Of a stretch of 64,000 nt of DNA, positions 16,219 through 23,782 are shown piece after piece. The translations under genes and the position numbers were made by a program. Position 1 is the stretch's first letter. Each line of letters opens with the position of its first letter. Under the pieces are notes generated by a model. It was given only the letters and a program-made list of their open reading frames with translations. It did not search any database and was not told where the DNA came from. Source of the stretch: Croceibacterium_B sp035470785 (GTDB lineage Bacteria; Pseudomonadota; Alphaproteobacteria; Sphingomonadales; Sphingomonadaceae); assembly GCA_035470785.1 (NCBI GenBank), contig DATIQN010000065.1, positions 1-64,000 of the forward strand, given 5' to 3'.

Positions 16219-18504
16219 ATGCATAGAGCTGGTGAAAAGATTCGCGCCTGGCGCGAGCGCCAACGTCCGCCCCTCACAGCAGCGGAATTTGGTCAGAAAT
16301 ACGGCGAACCCGAACCGTGGCCGAGCCGTACGATCTATGGCTGGGAGACTCGCGGCAAGATACCGCGCCCGAGTATCCAGAAGCGCTTGAACGAGCTTGG
16401 TATTTGCGACCCCGGCGACTGGCTCGAAGCGCCCTCCGACATGGCGTCGCGCCCCGCCGATCCCAAGGCGCACCCGTTCTACGACATGCACCGCCACGGC
16501 TTCGTCCGCGTGGCGACCAGCACCCCGCGCGTGCGCACCGCCGACGTCGCCTTCAATCGCGACGGCATCATCGACGAAGCCCAGCGCGCCCACGCCGCGC
16601 ACGTCGATTTGCTCGTCTACCCCGAGCTGGGCGTGTCGTCCTACGCGCTCGACGACCTTGTGATGCAGTCGGCGCTGCTCGACGCGGTTGAAGATGCGGT
16701 GGCCGCGATCGTCGCCGCCAGCGCCGGCCTCACCCCCGTACTGCTGATCGGCGCGCCGTTGCGGCACGAAGGACGGTTGTACAACTGCGCGCTTGTCATC
16801 GCCGACGGCAAATTGCTCGGCGCGGCGCCCAAGAGCTACCTCCCCAACTATCGCGAGTTCTACGAGAAGCGCTGGTTCGCCTCGGGGTGGGACATCAAGG
16901 GACAAACGATCCGCGTTCGCGATGCCGAGATACCCTTCGGCGCCGACCTGATATTTGCCTCGAACCAATTGCCCGGCTTCAAGCTCCACATAGAAATCTG
17001 CGAAGATTTCTGGGCCGCCATCCCACCCTCGACCCTGGGTGCGCTCGCCGGCGCCACGATTCTTGCCAACCTGTCCGCTTCGAACATCGTCATCGGCAAG
17101 GCCGACGAGCGGCACATGCTCTGCCGTTCGCAATCGGCACGGACCGCCTCGGCTTACATCTATTCCGCAGCGGGCCATGGCGAGAGCACGACCGACCTCG
17201 CCTGGGACGGCCAGGGGATCGTCTACGAGCTCGGCGACCTCCTCGCCGAGAGCGAGCGCTTCAGCCTGCGTCCCGAGTTGTGCATCGCCGACGTCGACAC
17301 CGCGCGCATCCTCGGCGATCGCATGCGCCTGCCGACGTTCAACGACGCCGCCGAGCGAACGGCCCACCCTGTCAGAGTTGTCAACTTCGACCACCGCCCG
17401 GCCGCCGGCGACATCGGCCTGCAACGCCCGATCCGCCGCTTCCCGTTCGTCCCCAACCGCCCCGACAAGCTCGACGCCGATTGCTACGAGGCGTTCAACA
17501 TCCAAGTCGACGGCCTGATGCGCCGCTACGAGCAGACCCGCGGCGACAGCTTGATCATCGGCATTTCCGGCGGCCTGGACTCCACGCACGCGCTGATCGT
17601 GACCGCCAAGGCGCTCGAACGGCTCGGCCTGCCGCGCACCTTGATCCGCGGCTACACGATGCCCGGTTTCGGCACCTCCGAAGGCACGAAGTCGAACGCC
17701 TGGAAGCTGATGCAAGCGATGGGCATCACCGCCGAGGAAATCGACATTCGCCCGGCGGCGACGCGAATGCTTGAGGACATCGGCCATCCTTTCGCCGGGG
17801 GCCAACCCGTCTACGATGTGACTTTCGAGAACGTGCAGGCGGGTTTGCGTACCGATTACCTTTTCCGCCTCGCCGGACAGCACAACGGCTTCGTCGTCGG
17901 CACCGGCGACCTTAGCGAACTGGCGCTCGGCTGGTGTACCTATGGGGTCGGCGACCAGATGAGCCATTATGCGGTCAACGCCGGCGTGCCCAAGACGCTG
18001 ATCCAGTATCTTATCCGCTGGGTCACGCGCACGAACCAGTTCGAACCGGCGACCGACGCGGTCCTTGAGGCGATTCTTGGTCAGGAGATCAGCCCCGAAC
18101 TGGTGCCGATCGGGGAAGACGGCGAAATCCAGAGCACGCAGCAGAAGATCGGACCCTACGAGCTCAACGACTTCTTCCTCCACCACACCATGCGCTTCGG
18201 TCAGCTGCCGTCCAAGGTCGCCTTCCTAACCTGGCACGCCTGGCGCGACCGAACGCACGGTGCCTGGCCGGCCGAGTTTCCCGAGGCGGCGAAGAACGAA
18301 TACGACCTAGCCACCATCCGCAAATGGCTCGAAAGCTTCCTGTTCCGCTTCTTCGAGCTCAGCCAGTTCAAGCGCAGCGCGATTCCCAACGGCCCGAAGG
18401 TTTCGAGCGGCGGCGCGCTTAGCCCACGCGGCGACTGGCGCGCGCCGAGCGACGCCGCTGCGGACGTATGGCTCGCCGAACTGCGGACGAACGTACCCGG
18501 CTAG
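16219..18504 (+). CDS. nadE: Glutamine-dependent NAD+ synthetase with N-terminal HTH domain
   Basis: A 761-residue protein. Residues 1-70 look like a Cro/XRE-type helix-turn-helix: GEKIRAWRERQ, then LTAAEFGQKY, the putative recognition helix SRTIYGWET, and IPRPSIQKRLNELG. Ordinary NadE begins around M75 (MASRPADPKAHPFYDMHRHGF). The nitrilase-type glutaminase domain has E136 (YPELGVSS), K205 (APKSYLPNYREF) and C261 (EICEDFW). The synthetase domain has the ATP-binding SGGLDS at 450-455. The enzyme converts deamido-NAD to NAD with ATP and glutamine. No ribosome site precedes M75, which favours the long product. Such a fusion is unusual to me. The palindrome just upstream may be its own operator. 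Confidence 0.9.
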   Translation: MHRAGEKIRAWRERQRPPLTAAEFGQKYGEPEPWPSRTIYGWETRGKIPRPSIQKRLNELGICDPGDWLEAPSDMASRPADPKAHPFYDMHRHGFVRVATSTPRVRTADVAFNRDGIIDEAQRAHAAHVDLLVYPELGVSSYALDDLVMQSALLDAVEDAVAAIVAASAGLTPVLLIGAPLRHEGRLYNCALVIADGKLLGAAPKSYLPNYREFYEKRWFASGWDIKGQTIRVRDAEIPFGADLIFASNQLPGFKLHIEICEDFWAAIPPSTLGALAGATILANLSASNIVIGKADERHMLCRSQSARTASAYIYSAAGHGESTTDLAWDGQGIVYELGDLLAESERFSLRPELCIADVDTARILGDRMRLPTFNDAAERTAHPVRVVNFDHRPAAGDIGLQRPIRRFPFVPNRPDKLDADCYEAFNIQVDGLMRRYEQTRGDSLIIGISGGLDSTHALIVTAKALERLGLPRTLIRGYTMPGFGTSEGTKSNAWKLMQAMGITAEEIDIRPAATRMLEDIGHPFAGGQPVYDVTFENVQAGLRTDYLFRLAGQHNGFVVGTGDLSELALGWCTYGVGDQMSHYAVNAGVPKTLIQYLIRWVTRTNQFEPATDAVLEAILGQEISPELVPIGEDGEIQSTQQKIGPYELNDFFLHHTMRFGQLPSKVAFLTWHAWRDRTHGAWPAEFPEAAKNEYDLATIRKWLESFLFRFFELSQFKRSAIPNGPKVSSGGALSPRGDWRAPSDAAADVWLAELRTNVPG

Positions 18505-18528
18505 GAACCCGCAGCCTCGGCAGCCGTT
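18504..18528 (+). promoter_or_regulatory. Sigma-EcfG-type promoter
   Basis: GGAAC at 18504-18508 and CGTT at 18525-18528 are separated by exactly 16 bases. This is the consensus of the alphaproteobacterial general stress sigma factor EcfG. The -10 element lies 36 bases before the start of a small lipoprotein, and the -35 element touches the nadE stop region. Confidence 0.65.
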
Positions 18529-18564
18529 GACCCGCGGAAACCAACATTTGTGGGGAGATTTCGC

Positions 18565-18837
18565 ATGCGCATCGTTTTGGCCGCCGCGCTCGTGGCAGGA
18601 CTGGCTCTCGCCGGATGCTCGCAGGAAACGCAGAAGGATGCCGCCGCCGCGGCAAGCGACGCTGCGACCGACGCGGCGAGCAACACCCAGCAAGTTCTCG
18701 GCAAGGCCTCGACCGCGCTCGGCAACGCGGCGAGCCGTATCCACACCGGCGACAACGACGCCGCGACGACGAGCTCAACGAGTTCGAGCGACGGGGCCAC
18801 GACCACGACGACGACAACCACTACCAAGTCTGACTGA
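18565..18837 (+). CDS. Small stress-type lipoprotein
   Basis: A 90-residue lipoprotein. The signal peptide ends in a lipobox, LALAGC, so the mature protein starts at Cys and is membrane anchored. The remainder is Ala-, Ser-, Asp- and Thr-rich, with the helical stretch KDAAAAASDAATDAASNTQQ and a Thr-rich tail, and is probably disordered. No named family. The ATG at 18565 was chosen over a GTG at 18550 because GGGGAG lies 7 bases upstream of it and the lipobox spacing is right. An EcfG-type promoter sits just upstream, suggesting stress induction. Confidence 0.75.
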   Translation: MRIVLAAALVAGLALAGCSQETQKDAAAAASDAATDAASNTQQVLGKASTALGNAASRIHTGDNDAATTSSTSSSDGATTTTTTTTTKSD

Positions 18838-18960
18838 TCCGCGCCGGACAGAGAAGGTTCAGCGGCGAAGCGCCAGCTCTCGCAGGAGAATACGGACAAT
18901 GGGGGTTGCCTTCGGCGACCGAACGGCCTGTATTCGCCTGACTAGTCGAGAGAGGATCGC

Positions 18961-19560
18961 ATGCAGCTTCGCAACAAGAAGGTCGCCGCCGCGCTGGCCG
19001 CGATCGCCGTCGCCGGATCCTTTTCCCTGATGGCCGCCCAATCCGGCCAGGCAGTCGCCGCAACGTCGACCGCCCCGGCGTGGTCCATCCAACCCGGCGG
19101 CGCACTCGACGCCGCGGCGCGCAACGGGTCCGACACGATTGCCGTCAAATTCGCCAAGTGGGGCGGGACGATCAATTTCGATCCCGACAACCCTGGCGCC
19201 GCGGCGATTCATATCGACGTCGACCTGGCCAGCGCCTCGATCGGTGACAGCTTCAAGGATGAGCTGCTGCAGGGCGATGAATTTTTCGGCACCGCGAGCG
19301 CCCCGACGGCGACTTACCAGAGCAGCTCGGTCGAGGCCCTGCCCGACGGGCGCTTCGTGGCCCACGGCACACTGAACCTTCACGGGATGTCGATGGCGCA
19401 GGATGTCGAGTTCCGGCTTAGCGGCAGCGGTGCGCAGCGCCATGTCGAGGGCAACGCCTCGATCGATCGGCTTGGGTTCGGCATCGGCACCGGCTCGCAC
19501 GGCAACGACCTCGCCAACTCGGTTGCCCTGACCTTCGCGTTCGACGCCAAACGCAGCTGA
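18961..19560 (+). CDS. YceI-family periplasmic protein
   Basis: A 199-residue exported protein with a signal peptide to about 35. It shows the lipocalin-like YceI fold elements: FAKWGGTINFDPDNPGAA, HIDVDLASASIGD, the turn LLQGDEFFGTASAPTATYQS, and FVAHGTLNLHGMS. YceI proteins bind polyprenyl or similar lipids. GAGAGG lies before the ATG. Its stop overlaps the next start by one base (TGATG), making it the first gene of a four-gene run with an SDR, a cytochrome b and a molybdoenzyme. YceI proteins frequently neighbour cytochrome b genes. Confidence 0.9.
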   Translation: MQLRNKKVAAALAAIAVAGSFSLMAAQSGQAVAATSTAPAWSIQPGGALDAAARNGSDTIAVKFAKWGGTINFDPDNPGAAAIHIDVDLASASIGDSFKDELLQGDEFFGTASAPTATYQSSSVEALPDGRFVAHGTLNLHGMSMAQDVEFRLSGSGAQRHVEGNASIDRLGFGIGTGSHGNDLANSVALTFAFDAKRS

Positions 19561-20318
19561 TGACCCGCCCGGCCGCGCTCGTCACCGGCGGCGTCCGGCG
19601 CATCGGTGAGGCCATCGTCCGCCGCTTTGCCGCCGAAGGCTGGCATGTGGTGATCCACTGCCGCACCGCGACCGCAGGGGCCGGTGAACTGGCGTCCAAC
19701 CTGCCGAGCGCCGAGGTCGTCAGTTGCGACCTGGCCGACACCGCAGCTGCCGTCGCTATGATCGAACACCTCGCGGCTCGGCTCGACGACTGGCGCGTGC
19801 TGATCAACTCCGCCTCGGTGTTTCGCCCCGACGCGGCGACCGCGCTGGATCCGGCGACATTCGCCGAAGCGATGCAGGTCAATGCCGCCGCCCCCGCGGC
19901 GATTGCGCAGACTTTCCTGCGCCTCGCCCGCTCGAAGACCGGGCGGCGGGTCGTCAACCTGACCGACCAGAAGGTCGCCAATCCCAATCCCGATTTCTTC
20001 AGCTACACCGCGAGCAAGCACGCGCTGGCGGCGACGGTGCCGATGATGGCGATGGCCGCCGGTCCGGCGGACCGGGTCTACGCTCTCGCCCCGGGCGCGA
20101 TACTCGCCAGCCACGACCAGTCCCCGGCCGAAACCGAAGTATCGCACCGGATGAACCTCCTCGCCCGCCGCACCGGCGCCGACGAGGTTGCCAACGCAGC
20201 GTGGTTCCTCGCCACCGGCCCGCTCGCGAGTGGGCAGACGCTCTTTGTCGATTCGGGCCAGCATCTGCTAAGCCAGCCGCGCGACGTCATGTTTCTCGCG
20301 CGCGAGGAGAGGGGATGA
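19560..20318 (+). CDS. Short-chain dehydrogenase, pteridine-reductase-like
   Basis: A 252-residue cytoplasmic oxidoreductase. The Rossmann start is ALVTGGVRRIGEAIVRRFA; the TGGxRRIG form binds NADP(H) and is typical of the pteridine reductase / FolM branch. NSASVF replaces the usual NNAG. The catalytic Tyr and Lys are in FSYTASKHALA, preceded by VNLTDQKVANPNPD, which is also found in FolM-like proteins. Its position between YceI and a cytochrome b / molybdenum-cofactor oxidoreductase pair hints at a pterin substrate, but this is inference. Its stop overlaps the next start (ATGA). Confidence 0.82.
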   Translation: MTRPAALVTGGVRRIGEAIVRRFAAEGWHVVIHCRTATAGAGELASNLPSAEVVSCDLADTAAAVAMIEHLAARLDDWRVLINSASVFRPDAATALDPATFAEAMQVNAAAPAAIAQTFLRLARSKTGRRVVNLTDQKVANPNPDFFSYTASKHALAATVPMMAMAAGPADRVYALAPGAILASHDQSPAETEVSHRMNLLARRTGADEVANAAWFLATGPLASGQTLFVDSGQHLLSQPRDVMFLAREERG

Positions 20319-20989
20319 AGAAGCACCGCCTGTCGACGCGGGCCTGGCACTGGGTAAACCTGCTCGCGCTGGTGATCCTGTTCATGTCGGGCCTCAACAT
20401 CTCGAACGCCCACCCGCACCTTTACTGGGGCCAGTGGGGCTTTGAGCCGAGGCGGGCGTGGTTGAACGTCATCGAATTTCCCGGCTGGGCGACGATCCCC
20501 GGCTATTACAACCTCGCCGCCGCGCGCCAATGGCACATCCTTTTCGCCTGGGTCTTCGCGGTGGGGCTGTTGGTCTACCTGCTGATCGCCCTCGCCAACG
20601 GCCACCTCCGGCGCGATATCGTCACGGACCGCAAGGAATGGCGCTGGTCGGCAATCAGGGCGGACATCGCCGCCCACCTGCGGTTCGATTTTCATCACGG
20701 CGCGGGCAAGTACAACTTCCTGCAGAAGCTCGCCTACGGAGTGGTGCTGTTCATCCTGCTGCCGCTGATGATCGCCAGCGGGATGGCGATCAGCCCGGGC
20801 ACCGATGCCGCTTTCCCGTGGCTGCTCGATGTGTTCGGCGGAAGGCAAAGCGCTCGTTCGATTCATTTCATCGTCGCCTGGACTTTGTTCGGATTCTTTA
20901 TCCTCCATGTCGTGCTGGTGCTGCTGTCAGGGCCTTTTGGTCAGCTGCGCGACATGATCACCGGAGCGCGCAGCGATGAAGCGGCGTAA
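20315..20989 (+). CDS. Cytochrome b561-type membrane subunit
   Basis: A 224-residue integral membrane protein with about four hydrophobic helices and well-placed histidines: H5 and H13 near the first helix, WHILFAWVFAVGLLVYLL, a third helix VVLFILLPLMIASGMA, and SIHFIVAWTLFGFFILHVVL in the fourth. This is the di-heme cytochrome b/b6 fold of Ni-hydrogenase and formate-dehydrogenase gamma subunits. It most probably passes electrons between quinones and the periplasmic molybdoenzyme encoded next, whose start it overlaps by 14 bases. The ATG at 20315 overlaps the SDR stop. Confidence 0.88.
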   Translation: MKKHRLSTRAWHWVNLLALVILFMSGLNISNAHPHLYWGQWGFEPRRAWLNVIEFPGWATIPGYYNLAAARQWHILFAWVFAVGLLVYLLIALANGHLRRDIVTDRKEWRWSAIRADIAAHLRFDFHHGAGKYNFLQKLAYGVVLFILLPLMIASGMAISPGTDAAFPWLLDVFGGRQSARSIHFIVAWTLFGFFILHVVLVLLSGPFGQLRDMITGARSDEAA

Positions 20990-21716
20990 CGTCCTCGGCG
21001 GCCTCGGCGCCGGCCTCGTCGCCGGTTGCTCGAAGATCGGCGACACTCAGCCGATGCAAAAGTTGTTCGGACTGGCCGAGGGCTGGCACCGCGGCGCGCA
21101 GCGGACCCTGGCTGGGCGCAATGCGCTGGCGCGTGAATTCGCTCCGGCGGACATCTCGCCCAACTTCCGCGGCAACGGCACCACCGACCCGGATGATGCG
21201 ACTTATGCTGCGCATTCCGCCGCCGGTTTTGCCGACTGGAAGCTCGCCGTAGGGGGGTTGGTAGAGCATCCCCTGGAGCTTACGCTCGAGCAGGTGCGCG
21301 CCCTGCCCCAACGCACTCAGATCACCCGGCATGACTGCGTCGAAGGGTGGAGCGCGATAGGCCAGTGGACCGGCCCACAACTCAAGACGATCCTCGACAT
21401 GGCCAAGCTCAAGCCGGAAGCGCGCTACATCGTCTTCCGCTGCGCCGATTTGCTCGACGGCGCGTCCTATTATGAGAGCGTCGACCTGGTCGACGCATTC
21501 CACCCGCAGACCATCGTCGCCCACCAGCTCAACGGCGCGCCGCTGCCGGTCAAGAACGGCGCGCCGCTGCGCATGCGGATCGAACGCCAGCTCGGCTACA
21601 AGCACGCCAAGTACGTCAACGCGATCGAAGCGGTGGCCAGCCTCGACAGCGTCGGCGGCGGCAAGGGGGGCTTTTGGGAAGATCGCGCCGGATACCAGTG
21701 GTATGCCGGTATTTGA
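20976..21716 (+). CDS. Sulfite-oxidase-family molybdopterin oxidoreductase
   Basis: A 246-residue enzyme of the Oxidoreductase_molyb (sulfite oxidase / MsrP) family. The molybdenum-ligating cysteine is in RHDCVEGWSAIGQWTG, followed by ADLLDGASYYESVDLVDA and the family block LNGAPLPVKNGAPLRM and LGYKHAKYV. The N-terminus (MKRRNVLGGLGAGLVAGC) carries twin arginines without adjacent third Arg, then a hydrophobic stretch ending in Cys, so Tat export with lipid anchoring is plausible. With the cytochrome b it makes a two-subunit respiratory-type oxidoreductase; the substrate is unknown (sulfoxides are possible by analogy with MsrPQ). Confidence 0.87.
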   Translation: MKRRNVLGGLGAGLVAGCSKIGDTQPMQKLFGLAEGWHRGAQRTLAGRNALAREFAPADISPNFRGNGTTDPDDATYAAHSAAGFADWKLAVGGLVEHPLELTLEQVRALPQRTQITRHDCVEGWSAIGQWTGPQLKTILDMAKLKPEARYIVFRCADLLDGASYYESVDLVDAFHPQTIVAHQLNGAPLPVKNGAPLRMRIERQLGYKHAKYVNAIEAVASLDSVGGGKGGFWEDRAGYQWYAGI

Positions 21717-21789
21717 TCCACCCGATTGACAATGCCGCGTCCAAGCCGCTTGGGCACACCTACCATGAGCGACAAAGCAGCCTGATCGC

Positions 21790-23034
21790 ATGAGCGGAAT
21801 GTTCGACCGGTTGATATCCCGCCTGGTCACGCGCGGCACCCTCCAGATCACCTATTCGTCGGGCGAGACGAAGACCTACGGCGAGCCGGCCGCCGGCTAT
21901 CCCGACGTCGCGGTGCGCTTTACCGACAGCAAGGTTGGCCGCGACATCGTGCTCGATCCCCGGCTCGGGGCGGGCGAAGCCTATATCGACGGGCGCATCG
22001 TCATGGAACGCGGCGGACCGATGGAGCTCGTCGAGCTCGTCCAGATGAACAACCGCTGGGAAAAGCGCGGCAAGCTGATGGCGCCGAGCTTGCGGCGGAA
22101 GATCACCGGCCAGATCGCGTTCCTCGCGCGCTCATTCAACAAGCCCGGCAGCTCGAAGCGCAACGTCGCACATCACTATGACATCGGCAACGACCTCTAC
22201 AAATTGATGCTCGATGCCGAGCACATGCAATACAGCTGCGCGTACTGGCCGCGCGAGGGGATGACGCTCGAGCAGGCGCAGGAGGCCAAGCTGGCTCACA
22301 TCGCCGCCAAGCTGGTGCTCAAGCCGGGACAAACCGTTCTCGACATCGGTTGCGGCTGGGGTGGCATGGCGATTTACCTGGCGCGCAAGTTTGACGTCCA
22401 GGTCCACGGCATCACCCTTAGCGAGGAGCAGATCGCGCTCGCCAAGCAGCGCGCCGAGGTGGCCGGAGTCCCCGACAAGGTGCGTTTCGAGCTGGTCGAC
22501 TACCGGCATCTGGATGGGCGCGGGCTGAATTATGACCGGATCGTCTCGGTCGGCATGTTCGAGCATGTCGGCACGCCGCAGTTCGAAACCTTCTTCCGCT
22601 CGTGCGCCAACCTGTTGCGCGACGACGGCGTGATGCTGCTGCACACGATCGGGCGGATGGGCACGCCGGGGTTCACCGACGCATTTACCGACAAGTACAT
22701 CTTCCCGGGCGGCTACATCCCGGCGCTGAGCGAAACGGTCCAGGCGAGCGAGAAAATGAAGTTGATCGCGACTGACGTCGAGACGCTGCGCCTCCACTAC
22801 GCGAAGACCTTGCGCGAATGGTACCAGCGCTGCTTCGAACACCGCGACGAGATCGTCGCTCTGTTCGACGAACGCTTCTTTCGACTGTGGACCTTCTATC
22901 TCTCAGGATCGACCGCAGCCTTCGAGAGCGGCGGGCTGTGCAACTACCAGATCCAGTTCGCTCGCGACCGCCACGCACTGCCTCTCACGCGCGGTTATAT
23001 CGAAAACGAAGAGCGGAAGCTGCTCGGCAGGTAA
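21790..23034 (+). CDS. cfa: Cyclopropane-fatty-acyl-phospholipid synthase
   Basis: A 414-residue SAM-dependent methyltransferase that adds a methylene group across double bonds of membrane phospholipid acyl chains. After an N-terminal lipid-binding part, the core starts with NVAHHYDIGNDLYKLMLD and QYSCAYWP, then the SAM-binding VLDIGCGWGGMAIYLA near 180, GITLSEEQIALAKQRA, SVGMFEHVG, and the C-terminal FFRLWTFYLSGSTAAF. All are classic Cfa features. It may be co-transcribed with the operon before it (73-base gap), though a TTGACA hexamer at about 21726 could be a separate promoter. Confidence 0.93.
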   Translation: MSGMFDRLISRLVTRGTLQITYSSGETKTYGEPAAGYPDVAVRFTDSKVGRDIVLDPRLGAGEAYIDGRIVMERGGPMELVELVQMNNRWEKRGKLMAPSLRRKITGQIAFLARSFNKPGSSKRNVAHHYDIGNDLYKLMLDAEHMQYSCAYWPREGMTLEQAQEAKLAHIAAKLVLKPGQTVLDIGCGWGGMAIYLARKFDVQVHGITLSEEQIALAKQRAEVAGVPDKVRFELVDYRHLDGRGLNYDRIVSVGMFEHVGTPQFETFFRSCANLLRDDGVMLLHTIGRMGTPGFTDAFTDKYIFPGGYIPALSETVQASEKMKLIATDVETLRLHYAKTLREWYQRCFEHRDEIVALFDERFFRLWTFYLSGSTAAFESGGLCNYQIQFARDRHALPLTRGYIENEERKLLGR

Positions 23035-23144
23035 GTTGCGCGCCCATGCCGACCGCCGGATCGCCCGGACTATACGACCCTTCACTGCTGCACTCGCTCG
23101 AAGGTGGCACCGCGGTTGCGGATAACGAGACGATTGCCTAACGC

Positions 23145-23705
23145 ATGTCGATGATTTTGCGCTCGGTTCGGACCGTTTCGCTTCGCCTACTGATTTCGCT
23201 CTTCGCGGTGTTCGCCCTCGTCCAACCGGTGTCGGCCAAGGTCGAGGTCTCGTTCCAGAGCTTCAACGGCTCGGTGTTTTTCGGGCGCTACCCGCACACG
23301 TTCGTTGTATTTCACGGTACGCTCGACGCGACCGATGAGAAGGTCGACGAGAACTTCGGCTTCACCGCCAAGCACGTCAGCCCGGCCATCCTGTCGGGTC
23401 CCGTCGAAGGCGAGATCTACGTCGAGAAGCCGAAGTGGATCACCACGACCAACCGCCACTTCACCGTCGCAGTCGACGACGAAACCTATCGCAAGATGCG
23501 CGCCGAGGTCGATTTCTGGGGTCACCACGCGGGCAAGTTCTACGAGCTCGACCACAACAACTGTGTCAGCTTCGTCGGCAGAATCGCCGAACTGGCGGGC
23601 CTCAAGGTGGATTACCCCAAATACCTGATGCGCAAGCCGCGTGCCTGGCTAAACCACATCTCGGCGCTCAACCCACAATTGCACGCCAAACCGATCAACG
23701 GCTGA
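23145..23705 (+). CDS. Exported protein, candidate permuted papain-like hydrolase
   Basis: A 186-residue protein with a signal peptide to about 31 (ALVQPVSAK). I recognise no named family with confidence. The arrangement FFGRYPHTFVVFHGTL (His near 52) followed at about 145 by FYELDHNNCVSFVGRIAEL has the His-then-Cys order of circularly permuted papain-like folds such as PPPDE, LRAT and permuted NlpC/P60 proteins, where the Cys starts a helix after an Asn-rich turn. If right, it would cleave or transfer amide or acyl bonds in the periplasm. No informative neighbours; the cfa gene ends 110 bases upstream. Confidence 0.65.
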   Translation: MSMILRSVRTVSLRLLISLFAVFALVQPVSAKVEVSFQSFNGSVFFGRYPHTFVVFHGTLDATDEKVDENFGFTAKHVSPAILSGPVEGEIYVEKPKWITTTNRHFTVAVDDETYRKMRAEVDFWGHHAGKFYELDHNNCVSFVGRIAELAGLKVDYPKYLMRKPRAWLNHISALNPQLHAKPING

Positions 23706-23782
23706 CGATTCCCGAGTCCAACGAATGACCGGGGACAAGGGGCAGCCGTTTCGCTAATAACCGTCCCGAGGGGGGATACGAC

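Noticed and set aside
16201..18186. A 661-codon frame antisense to nadE
   Set aside because: It has no ribosome site or domain and mirrors nadE codons; the sense gene has all catalytic motifs.
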